A stretch of DNA of 64,000 nucleotides from Anaspis maculata (Eukaryota > Arthropoda > Insecta > Coleoptera > Scraptiidae), in NCBI GenBank assembly GCA_949128115.1, contig OX421966.1, positions 35,047,042-35,111,041 of the forward strand. Reading direction: 5' to 3'. This document shows positions 53,791-63,342 of the stretch, in pieces. Under the pieces are notes generated by a model. It ran no database searches. It saw only the letters and a program-made list of their open reading frames with translations, and was not told the origin of the DNA. The translations under genes were made by a program, and so were the position numbers. The number at the start of each line of letters is the position of its first letter. The stretch's first letter is position 1.

Positions 53791-54753
53791 CACGGTGATC
53801 TCAAAAATGAAGCTTTTTGGTTTTGCAGTAATAACTTTATTCGTTGTTGACCGATTTTGGAAAATGATGGCTCTTGTTAAAGCTGAATGCTCAGGTCTAA
53901 AGGATCTAAAATCGGAATTGATTTTAGATGAAGATTCTGGAAAAAGTATAATGAATCAAAAGTGACTCAAATCACAAACTTCTTAGAGATCCGATTTAGG
54001 GAATGTATTAAACAAAAATCAACTTGTTTTCAAACAAACCATTCTTTCTCAACATTTCAAGGTATTTCTTATTTGTATGAGGAAAAAATTGTCGGAAAGG
54101 AACTTAGATCACAAAATGGACGCTTCCAAAGAAGAATACTGAACGTTTTTCACATAAAATGGACGTAACCTAGGTTACGGAGATCAAAACTGGTGCCTAT
54201 CCCTTTATCAAGTGTGAAACATGGAGGGGTGTAGAGGAAACATTCGACAATAAGAAAGTAACCTAGGTTACGTGCATTTTTAGTCGAGGAAGGTACAGTA
54301 TTATAGACAATACAAATAGAGAAGACCATATGTTATCACCACCGTCGTCACGGATATTGGGGCATCAGAAATCAGCCAACCTTTTTTTGAATTATGGACT
54401 CACCTGGTTCCTACGCAACCGTAAAAATCCGTGACGACATGTGTCTTTTCTATTTGTATTGTCTATACCATTACCTTCCTAAAAGTGAATTTGTAAATTG
54501 GGCCCCGCTACGACAATTTTTTTTTCATTAAATCGAAAAATACTTTAAAATGTTCGGAAAGAATAGTCTGAAAGCAAGTCACTTTTGATTTCTTCGCTTT
54601 CCCGAAATTTTTGTCCAAAGTCCATTCCGATCCTCAAGCCTTCTCTACATCTCATTTTTTAGCTTCAACAAGAGTCCTAATTTTCTAAAATCGGCCAACA
54701 ACTGAAAAAGATACAACTGCAAGACCAGAAGTTGCCTTTTTGAGATCACCCTG
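53791..54753. mobile_element. Foldback, CAGGGTGATCTCAAAAA termini, TA TSD
   Basis: The left end is CACGGTGATCTCAAAAATGA and the right end, inverted, is CAGGGTGATCTCAAAAAGGC. TA is on both sides (53789-53790, 54754-54755). Arms of about 180 bp match (TTGGTTTTGCAGTAATAACT against CTTGCAGTTGTATC-type sequence; TTGACCGATTTT/TTGGCCGATTTT). The interior holds two AACCTAGGTT palindromes and a hairpin at 54287-54480. A related terminus (CAGGGTGGTATCGAAAAAAC, inverted) ends near 57312. Confidence 0.75.
54287..54480. mobile_element. Hairpin MITE, AGGAAGGTA termini
   Basis: AGGAAGGTACAGTATTATAG at the left is mirrored by CTATACCATTACCTTCCT at the right, and GACAATACAAATAGA / TCTATTTGTATTGTC and TCGTCACGGAT / ATCCGTGACGA pair inward. 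The stem is imperfect and about 75 bp long. Confidence 0.7.
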
Positions 54754-56639
54754 TAATTAGAGGAAATAGACTGAAATCGACCGGCCCTTTAGCCTATAAA
54801 GAATTAAACGTGAAACATGGTGAGCTTTGGTAATACACCTGAAAAGGGAGTTGCGGTCGTCAAGTAACAAAAAGTTGAAAGGTGGAGAAAAAGTCGGCAG
54901 ATGTCTGAGAGAAGAACACAAGAAAAACTGGGTATTTCCTGCCCCAGATCATAGAAAAAAGAAGATACAAGTCTATTCCGATGATGAAGACCTCCAGAGT
55001 ATAGTTGCCGTGCCTTTAGGACGCTCGAAGATAAGTAATTTAGCTCCTTTGTTGCCTGTCAAAGAAAAGTCAATTAATTGTAACAATTAACGGGATAATA
55101 ACGTTCAGGGGATAGAGGGAATACAAGTAGCCTGTGGGTCACTGTTGTTGATGCTTGAGAGAGACGAAAGAGTAGAACGATGTCGCCACAAGATATCCCG
55201 ATGAACTGGGACCGAGCTACCATGAGAGACAGGACCTAGCGGGACAACAAAGCGATGACCTGTAGAACAGGTGACGTGGCTTTGAGAGCTCCGAGGTATA
55301 CTGTCATACTTGATGTACCTGGTCGGGTTATTCTCCTCCATCTGAGTTGAATTGCTTTAATGATTTCTTCATACTTCTGTTTACCATGTTACATATTACA
55401 CTGATCAACTATCTTCTGTATCCATGCCTGGATCTTATGAGAAAAAGGGATCTGCACACAACAGATGTTTTTCTTATTGTCGTGTCTTGTGAGAGAATGG
55501 TATCTCGTGAGAGAAGATATCTTTCCTCACTTTGTTATCTTATGAAAATAATATACGTCTTTAACTGTTGAGACCTGGTTGTTGATATTGTTGATTTACA
55601 TTGAATCATGTGGTGGTATTTATTGTGATAAATAACTGATGATGATTCCATTGACCATGTTCATTATGTATGAACCCATGTACTGTGATTATTCACAGTT
55701 TCGTTTTATTGGTAATATTGATTGTTATTGATTTGTATGTCATGTGTTCTCCCTCTTCTTTCGGCAGCAGTGCTCGGCCACTGTCCTTGCCAAAATCTTA
55801 TCTATTTTCCCTACAGATCCCTCGTCAACTTAGGTCACCGTAGAACTTACTAATAAACCTTTGTCTCTGTTTCACACTGTCCCAAGTGGCTACACTGCGT
55901 TGAGCACTTGGTCTGCAGTATTCTTTCCCGCTAACAGGTTCCTCAACAATCTAGGTCCCTGGAACTAATATGATCTGTTCTAGCGAGAGCGATACTCTCT
56001 CTCGTCTTTCTCTTGTTCTCTCTGCATCAGTGGCTTACACACTGCATTTCAAATAGTGGGCGGGAAGGGTAATTGAATTGAATTTATTGTGTTGTATGAA
56101 ATTGGTTGCATTGTAATTGAATTGATATTGTATTCTTGAACATGAGTCGATATATTTGTCTTTGGAATAAAATTGTTCTTTGTTGATTTTGAAGTCTCTG
56201 TGTTTCATTTCCAAGCCTTCACTTACCTGTACTACTTTGGGGTAACTACGGAACAATTAAAGTCCTAACGAACACCACTAGACGAACACGAACAGCCAAC
56301 CTAAGTCTTCAACTTTAAAGGGGATTCTTCTCCTTCTTTGGGGAAAGTTTATTTTCAGAAGAGGGGTGGGTTGGGAGATCACAAGACCCAAAATTTGAAA
56401 AACTGCCTCAAGGTATGCGTACAACATCTTCCTTAAAACACTTTGAAAATAACCAAAAACAATTTTTTGTGAAATGTTCAAACTTTTCCATTTATGCAAT
56501 ACCTGATTGAGCGCCCTGTATAATTGATACGAAACACCTGTACCAAAAATGGTCTATGACATGTTGTAGTCCAATACGTGAGCTAATCAGAAAATATGAA
56601 ATGATCCAAAATGACTGATTCATTCAAGAGTTATGTCAC

Positions 56640-57170
56640 TTTGAATGCGACTGAATTTTTTGGGTGAACCATGTCAATTGGCGAGCACTTCATATCTGTC
56701 CAGGAATCCGACCAGGTGGAGAATTAAATAAAAATCAACATTGTTTTCGGGTAAGGTATTCATTATGAACACTTTTTGATGTTTCATGACTGATTGTCAC
56801 AAGAATGATCGATGGAGGGACCAAATTAGAATTGCGTGTTTCTGAGGAAGAATCAGCTTTCTCGCTGGTCTAAAAATGTTCGTAACCAACGTTACAAAAT
56901 TCGGAACAATGGGGGACAGACAGTTCTCTTCGCTCTGTTATTCGTAACATTGGTGAGTAATGAGTAATGGCGCTGCTTCTCCTTGGAAAACATGCAGCTG
57001 CAATTTGGACCCTCCATCCAAAGTTTTTGCCACAGTCAATCATGAAACATCAAAGAGTGTTCAGAATGCATGCCTAATCCGAAAACAATGTTGATTTTTG
57101 GTTATTTCTCCACCCGGTCGGATTCCTGCACAGATATATTCATATGTCACTTTTGATGCCACTCTATATT
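56640..57170. repeat. Foldback, tip near 56880-56900
   Basis: Left GGAATCCGACCAGGTGGAGA, CAACATTGTTTTCGGGTAAG and TTTTTGATGTTTCATGACTG return inverted as CAGTCAATCATGAAACATCA, CCGAAAACAATGTTGATTTT and CCACCCGGTCGGATTCC. Arms are about 240 bp. Termini were not resolved. The following 57171-57772 shows only a CCACCCTGTAAATA-type terminus (57307-57320) and a 100-bp patch shared with 46400-46450. Confidence 0.7.
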
Positions 57171-57772
57171 TTGAATGTTGGTCTTGTCGATTCAATTATA
57201 TTTGTTGGGATTTTTTACCTTGAAGGCTTCAGCTTCAATATGAGCCGTAGATTTTGAAAATTGGCCAAGAAAGGAAAATGATATCACCAGAAGACCAAAA
57301 GTCGTTTTTTCGATACCACCCTGTAAATAAACGAGATACAGAGATAAATCAAGAACCATTTCGAGATATAAACGTAACCTACATATACATACTATTGATG
57401 TTGAAATTCAAAAGTAACAGTTTTGTTCAAAATGGGAGTATGTGAAACTTTATAAATGTTGCACTTCTTTCTTCAACACCCTGTAGAAACTCAAGTTGAT
57501 ATCTATAGACCTTCGAATTGATACGATTCTATACCTAGAAAATCAAGATCTCGAATACTTTAAACACAATTGGAATTGTTTGAACCAGTCGGGAGTTTTC
57601 TTGTCTTGGAAAAGAGTGAAATTTGGAGTACGAACGACAATAATTTCGTTGCGTGCGTAGTTTAGATTAAATAGACAGTTTCTGATTTGGACTAGGACAT
57701 GATTGTGGGTATAGAGATCATGGTGGGTGGGTAAGGTGTAGGAATGATTAATAAATAAACAACTCAACTCAA

Positions 57773-58617
57773 GCTCGGCTGGGTGGATCTTTTTGTTTTC
57801 TTGGTCATATAGAACTGATCACGACAAGTTGGGTATCTTTCCAGACTTTTCCGACTAAATTCAAACTTCTGAACTCGAATCCGATGTGTGAATTTGAATA
57901 AAAATAAGTTTGAACAAGTAAACTTGAGGAAACTTGTTCTTTTCTTTAACAATTATTTTGACACTTTTTTCCACTGTTAGAGATTTGAAATCCTCGAAAA
58001 TATTCCAGGTGTCATTCGATTGAGGTGTCTTTTCTTCGAAAATCATCCACTCGATGTAATATTTTGTTTTTATAATGAGCAAAACACTACAGCATCCACC
58101 TTTATACAAAAATAGCTCAAACTCCAAACGCTGCAAAGCGATCCATGACGATTTTGTTTATTTTATAGCAAATTTAAGTCTGCAGAGATTCTTGAACTTT
58201 CGAAGATTAGTTATTATTTGTTCAAAAGTTTGAGCTATTTCCATTTGAAGGTGCATGCTGTAATGTTCTGGTCGTTAGTAGAAGCCGCCGCGCCGGGCCG
58301 GCTCAGGTTCAAATCGATTTGTTGATCTCGCAAAACAAAATTATACATCGAGTGGATGATTTTCGTAAAAAAAGCTTCAATCTAATGACCCTTGAAATAT
58401 TTTCGAAGATTTCAGACCTCCAACAGTGGAAAAAAAACTGTCATAATTGTCAATCAAGAAACAACTTTTTTCAAGTTAACTTGTTCAAACTTGCTTCTAT
58501 TCAAATCCACACATCGGATTCAAGGTCAAGAGCTTGAATTCAGTCGGAAAAGATACCAAACTTGTCGTGATCGGTTTATTATGACCAGGAAAGCAACAAG
58601 AAACACCTAGCCGAACT
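57773..58617. mobile_element. Foldback, TTCGGCTAGGTG-type termini
   Basis: Left-end AGCTCGGCTGGGTGGATC against the inverted right end TTCGGCTAGGTGTTTC. Arms match nearly to the centre: GATCACGACAAGTTGGGTAT, CACTCGATGTAATATTTTG and ACTACAGCATCCACCTT all recur inverted (CTTGTCGTGATCGG, ACATCGAGTGGATGATTTTC, AAGGTGCATGCTGTAATG). The tip at about 58135-58215 is short. A GCCGCCGCGCCGGGCCGGC patch followed by AGGTTCAAATCG (58285-58318) looks like a fragment of a pol III B-box sequence. No TSD was read. 58618-58798 has no recognised content. Confidence 0.75.
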
Positions 58618-58798
58618 TCGCCCCTCCTACGATCTGGGAGGATCTCCCATGATCCCTCTGCAGAAGCCCCCCAAAGTTAGGGGAGCAAGAACTTCCTGCC
58701 AAATCACCGTTGATGATTGCTATATCTATCTTGAAGAAAGCATACAACTCTAAAGTGAATATTGGCAGCATTGGTTTTTTAGGTCATTCGGTGCCTTA

Positions 58799-59629
58799 TG
58801 GGCGATTGACCTTATTGGGGAAAGTGGCCGTTTCGTAGAGGAAGTTTTAGGGAATTAATTGTCAGAAGAGGTGTAAGTTGCCGCAGGCAACGTCGGCCGT
58901 TACGTCAATTGGTGGTATGTCAAAACTGTCACTTTGCTGTCATGTGCAGTTCACTACAAGAAACTTTTATTCCTGTGAACCCTTGGGACCCCGTAGGCTC
59001 TTTATTGGGCCCCATGTTGATGACCAGCGTCGTCGCAGACCTTTCTCGAAATCATCCATAGCTTCCGCCCAAGGAAGAGCAACATACTGTCACATTCTCA
59101 CGGAGGGAAACACACAAGGCCGTCGACCAGCCTTGCAACAAGCCAGCGTGCCAGCCAAGAAAAAAATCACCTCGGGCTGGCCGTGTAAAGTCAATCAACA
59201 CCTACCTTTTTTCCTCGCTTTTTTCTAAAGATTTTCTGCTTGGACTTCAGTTGGAGATCCGCATTTTTCATTCTAATAAGCTCGTCGTAGCTACCTTTGT
59301 GTTCGGGATGTAAACGTTGTCTTTTTTTTACCGCAATGTAGTGCATTGCTGGAGGCGTAGTTTTTCAGCTGCGCACCTCTGAAGCTAGATCTACTACAAG
59401 CCTGCTAAATACGCTAACCATAACATGAAACAAGAGACACAAATGCAAACCCTTTTTCACATTATTTCTACTTGTCAAATTTCCATGTCAATAATGTGGG
59501 TATTGCAGGTATCCACTAGTGCCCACCTAGGCTACTAGACGTCGGAGTATGTGTTCCTCTCAAAACATTCCTCTAAGATCAAGTACCGAGCTCTACACCA
59601 GGTGGCGTTTTTTAAATGTAAATCGCCTA
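58799..59629. mobile_element. Single copy of the TAGGCGATT element, TA TSD
   Basis: 831 bp, flanked by TA (58797-58798, 59630-59631). The left end is TGGGCGATTGACC and the right end, inverted, is TAGGCGATTTACA. It aligns end to end with each half of the dimer at 21471-23110. The counterpart of the dimer's frame of about 100 codons is still open here (58878-59228) but has many substitutions and small indels. That argues against strong protein constraint, although it is not decisive. Confidence 0.88.
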
Positions 59630-59791
59630 TAGTGGGATGAAAATGACAGTTTCCGGCCAAAACCCTGTAACCCTGTGAAGCTGTTAAATTTCAGATCGTG
59701 ATTACAAGAAAAACCATTAAAAAAATCTCACTGATAAATTGGGGTTGTTCTTAGGGAATGAAAATATGAATATCCAACAAAACTTCTGAAA
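59630..59791. repeat. Arm remnant of the AAAGGACCCC foldback family
   Basis: About 59690-59760 (GATCGTGATTACAAGAAAAA, AATTGGGGTTGTTCTTAGG) corresponds to 44835-44900. The opposite arm remnant lies beyond the LINE at 63048-63210. The original copy seems to have been split by the elements between. Confidence 0.6.
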
Positions 59792-61041
59792 AGGGCCCCG
59801 CACATTCCCATGGCATTTGGCTTCTCGGGGAATTTGGCCAATTTTCTCGTGTGATTGCTGGCCATCTAAGGAATGTATTCCACATAGTCGCTATACTCTT
59901 TCATTCAAAATCCCACGGGATTACATAAGCTCCTGGACTAATATATTGTAGCCCTTGTTGACGTGATCAAACTTTATCATTGCGCAAATCCTCTAACTCA
60001 ACGGTTCACCCTTTAGCGGAAGTGGATTGTCGGTTGTCACGCAACTAATTTACAGCAATTACTGTCTTAATTGAGGAGAAGGTGGATCTATTTTGACGCC
60101 ATGAGGTGCTCCTAAGGTTTTGCTTGTCAATACTTCGAGCTGGTCTAAATATCTCATAGATTTCTATTTTTGAAAGCACCCCTTAGCATTTCAGAAAATG
60201 ACCAAAAATTCAAAGTCGAACAACGACCAAAATAAACCCAGAACTTTTTTATATTTTTGACACGGTATGTTTTAAGTGTTGCTGATTAAGTATTTCTTGC
60301 GTACCAACCCCTAAAACCTGGCGTTCATCTTCCAATAAATTATGAACTTCTGCTCTGCGCTACTGGAAATACTAAATTTACGGCCGTAATACTACGGCAG
60401 CGAGTGCTTCCACTGCCGATTTGGGAAAAACTACTAGGATATAGGGGCTATAGGGATGAAGGGTGAACATGAGAGATCAATATGGACCACCCTTTCAAGA
60501 CATAATATGTTACAGTAGTTGAAACTTATTTCAAATTATCAAGAAACAATTTATTTCCAATAGGGCAGAGCAGAAGCTGATGATTTATTGAGGGGTGAAC
60601 GTCAGATTTTAGGGGTTGGTATGCAAGCTGTAATTGATCAGCACCACTTTGAACATACCGTATCAGAAATTCAAAAAAACTCCCTGTTTATTTTGGTCGT
60701 TATTCGACGAATTTTCAGTTATTTTTCGAAATGCTAGGGGTGGTTCTAAAAATAGGGGTCTATTGGATATTTTGACCAGCTCGAAGTTATGGCGAGTATA
60801 ACCCTAAAAGCACCTCGTGGCGTCAAAATAGATCAATGTTTTGCTCATTGAAGCCTACAATTGCCATAAATTAGTTCTACGACCACCGGCATTTCACCCC
60901 CTCTAGAGGGTGAATCGTTGAGTTTAGAGGATTTGCGTAATGATTAAGTTTGATCACCTCAACAAGGGCTACAACATATTGAAGTTTAAGCCAAAGCCCC
61001 CGAGGAGCTTCAAATCTCATAAGGAATGTGCGGGGTCCCTT
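59792..61041. mobile_element. Foldback, AAGGGCCCCGCACATTCC termini
   Basis: The left end AAGGGCCCCGCACATTCC pairs with the right end GGAATGTGCGGGGTCCCTT. Arms about 59792-60365 and 60555-61041 mirror each other (TTGTTGACGTGATCAAACTT / AAGTTTGATCACCTCAACAA; ATCCTCTAACTCAACGGTTC / GTTGAGTTTAGAGGATTTGC). The loop is about 190 bp. The ends resemble those of the 44631-47058 element. The interior is non-coding. The TSD is unresolved. Confidence 0.82.
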
Positions 61042-61156
61042 AGATTCATAATAGAATGTTACCACAGAATTGATGGAAAAATATTAAAAAATCGCAATAA
61101 TAATTTGTTTTTTTCTCCCTTGGGGTTTATCTTGCTGCATCAACCGTAATAGGCTA

Positions 61157-61384
61157 TTAGCAGCTTACATTGTTTGTTTTTATGGAGTCGTATATACCAA
61201 TATCTTTCAAAAAGTCAAGTACAGAGTTGTATTTGTCTGGGTCTATCAAGTTGATTTCACTTTCGGCTATGTTGTGCATGGTTCTTTGTATGTTGTATTT
61301 TGGGCAGACATAGAGGATATGCTCGATGGTTAGTATGACGTTGCAGATTTCGCACTGCACACGGTCTTGTCTGGACAATGGGAA
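61157..61384 (-). pseudogene. LINE C-terminal CCHC zinc knuckle region
   Basis: This continues beyond the RNase H region in a third register. It contains CEICNVILTIEHILYVC, a CX2CX8HX4C knuckle, then a Lys/Asp-rich tail to a stop at 61157. The motif is comparable to that in the LINE at 31966-32500, though the flanking residues differ enough that I treat them as separate families. Confidence 0.82.
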
Positions 61385-62393
61385 GGAGTGTGTCAGTCTG
61401 GTGTGTCCGAGCCTGAGCCTAGAAAAGAAAGTTTTATTTGGTCTTTTCTTTTTCCTGGGTATTTAAGAGTAGTAGAGACGGATGGTTTAATCTCTTTGAG
61501 GTGGGTATCTTTTATGTTCCAAGTTTGTTGCCAAAGTGTGACTATTTTGTTTTTTATGTAGGTCTTGATATTATCTGGAGGATTAACTTGGCAAGATGGG
61601 AAAATAATGAAGGTCGTCGCTCTTTTTGCCAGATCGTCCACTTCTTCGTTTCCCTCAATTCTGATGTGCGCTGGAGTGTACAGAAATTTTACCCTATCAG
61701 CTACGTCAAAGAGCTGATCTTTGATATTTTGTATAAGGGGGTTGCGGGGATATAATTGCTTTAAGGCGTGTAGTGAGCTCAATGAATCTGAGCAAATTAT
61801 TACCTTTGTTCCGGGATGGTTTTTATATAGACAAGTGCCTGCGAGATAGCATAAAGTTCTGCTGTGAAGATGGAATTGTGGTTTTGGAGGTGGTAAGCTT
61901 CTTTGGAGGATGGAGTAATCATGGCTGATGCCACCTGATTGTAAATTTTAGATCCATCTGTGTAGATTAACTTGTGGTTTGGAAAAAAGGAGATGATTTC
62001 CAGAAAGTTTGCCCTGATGAGAGTGTGGTTCATTTCCGATTTTTTGTTTTTCGCGAGGTCAAGAATTGTTTGTACTACAGGTAGTTTCCAAGGTGGATTC
62101 GAGGAGTTTTGCCAAGGCGAGGTTTCAGGGATTTTGAAGTCAATTTCTAGTTGGTTGCGATTGAGTCTTTCGTGCAGGGGTGGGATTATGTTCCTGTTAG
62201 AGTTGTAAAGATCTTTGTACCTGTCTGAAAATACCAAGTCATAGTTTGGGCTTTTTGGGTTGGCTAAAATGTTTATTGCGTAGTTCAAAGTCATACGCTT
62301 AGTGCGTAGTTCAAGAGAAGACTCATTGACTACTGCGAGTAGACTTTCCACCGGTGTTGTGCAGAAGGCCCCAGTCGCAATTTTTATAGCCAT
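61385..62393 (-). pseudogene. LINE RNase H domain, split by a one-base frameshift
   Basis: The region degrades the RNA strand of the cDNA hybrid in intact relatives. The first catalytic Asp is in IYTDGSK (about 61955), the Glu is in FTAELYAIS (about 61850), the second Asp is in CSDSLSSLHAL in the next frame (about 61788), and the last Asp is in NEEVDDLAKR (about 61640). The frame changes between ALVYIK and the SDS motif at about 61815, within a run of five A residues, consistent with loss of one A. All four catalytic residues are still visible across the two frames. Confidence 0.88.
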
Positions 62394-62487
62394 TGATTGT
62401 ATAGTTTTGATGGATTTAATATGATTATGATTTTCTAGTGGTCATATATGCAATGGCACCATAGTCCAGCTTGGACCTTATCAGACT

Positions 62488-63021
62488 TTAATATATCATC
62501 AATAGGGTCCTAGAGTCTGTTCCCCAGGAATGGTTGGATAAGACCTTCATGAGGTTCAAAACTTGGATGCAAAATTTTTTTACTTGACTAATGTGGTTTT
62601 TCCAGAACAATTTATTATCAAAAATGGCACCCAAGAACTTTGCTGAGTTAGAGAATTTCAGGCTTTTGCCGTGGAGGCAAAGAAGTGGTGATCTTGACTG
62701 CTTGGACTTGCTTAAGTTGATGCAGTGTGTTTTTTGAACAGAGAATTTGAAGCCTGATGTTTTGCTCCAATTTTCGATGGTATGTAAGGTGGACTGTAAG
62801 ATTCTTTGCGTGGATTCAGGATCCTTTCCCCGAAGATATATGATTAGGTTATCTGCAAACAGGCCGCAGCGGACGGGAGATTTGATCTTTTCAAGTATCT
62901 CGTTGACCGCTATCAAAAAGAGAGTCACACTTAATACAGATCCTTGGGGAACATCGTTCTCTAGACCTTTTGTTTGTGAGAATGTACTACTAACTTTCAC
63001 CTTGAATGTCCTGTTTTTCAT
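62488..63021 (-). pseudogene. LINE reverse transcriptase fragment with altered catalytic motif
   Basis: Minus-strand frame with motif B DVPQGSVLSVTLFLIAVNEI and motif C LFADNLIIYL (about 62845-62862). The expected FADD has become FADN, which removes one of the two metal-binding aspartates. SKFLGAIFDNKLFWKNHI-like sequence follows (KFLGAIFDNK, thumb entry). The frame ends at an in-frame stop at 62488, before the RNase H region, with a gap of about 95 bp. The upstream half of the domain, including motif A, is missing. Confidence 0.85.
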
Positions 63022-63047
63022 AAAGTTTTGGACAAAGGCATTTTTTC

Positions 63048-63210
63048 AGTTTCGACCCCCCAACCCCCTCGATAACTACCCCAATTAGAAACTTGGATTC
63101 TTTTAGTAATTCTTCTCTTGATCACAATCTCGATTTGAACCAGTTTCATGAATTTCAAAAAAATTGAGACCGTTTCTAATTAGACCTCATTAGGGGCGTA
63201 GGGGAAAAAC
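63048..63210. repeat. Arm remnant of the AAAGGACCCC foldback family
   Basis: TTTCGACCCCCCAACCCC, GATAACTACCCCAATTA and CATTAGGGGCGTAGGGGAAA align with 46835-46935 in the complete element. It lies immediately beyond the truncated 5' end of the LINE. Confidence 0.7.
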
Positions 63211-63221
63211 TTCATTTTTTA

Positions 63222-63272
63222 GCGCATTTTCGTAAGAAAATGACGCTTATATTGCCGGTTTGTCTGTCTGAC

Positions 63273-63342
<70 letters not shown>

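Larger units (their letters stand above)
53639..56518. mobile_element. 2.9-kb foldback-type element, CAGGGTGCTCA / CAGGGCGCTCA termini, TA TSD
   Basis: The ends are inverted over at least 60 bp with differences (CAGGGTGCTCAGTCAGGTA versus CAGGGCGCTCAATCAGGTA; AAAAGTTTGAACA in both). TA flanks both sides. The sequences beyond the TA are mirror images (CGTATCAATTA and TAATTGATACG), so the insertion lies exactly at the centre of a palindrome. Arms are at least 150-240 bp. Inside are a TA-flanked foldback (53791-54753) and a 1.4-kb stretch (54754-56270) with weak frames, e.g. 54827-55090, of no recognised family. Confidence 0.75.
61095..63045 (-). mobile_element. 5'-truncated LINE with RNase H, degenerate
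   Basis: Leftward orientation. The 3' end is near a short ATT-type tail (61095-61107), and the 5' break is at about 63045, where an arm remnant of the AAAGGACCCC foldback family begins. It encodes part of a reverse transcriptase, an RNase H domain and a C-terminal CCHC zinc knuckle, which is the domain order of the I/jockey-type LINEs. Several frameshifts make it dead. No TSD was readable. Confidence 0.85.

Noticed and set aside
54827..55090. Lys/Arg-rich 87-codon frame
   Set aside because: Composition-driven, no motif, and located inside a foldback-type element.
55568..55940. Possible solo LTR (TGTTGAGACC start, AATAAA-containing middle, pyrimidine-rich end)
   Set aside because: No partner LTR, primer-binding site, polypurine tract or TSD could be read. 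The minus-strand frame at 55105-55341 has a faint integrase-tail look but lies in the wrong place and is too short to support a call.
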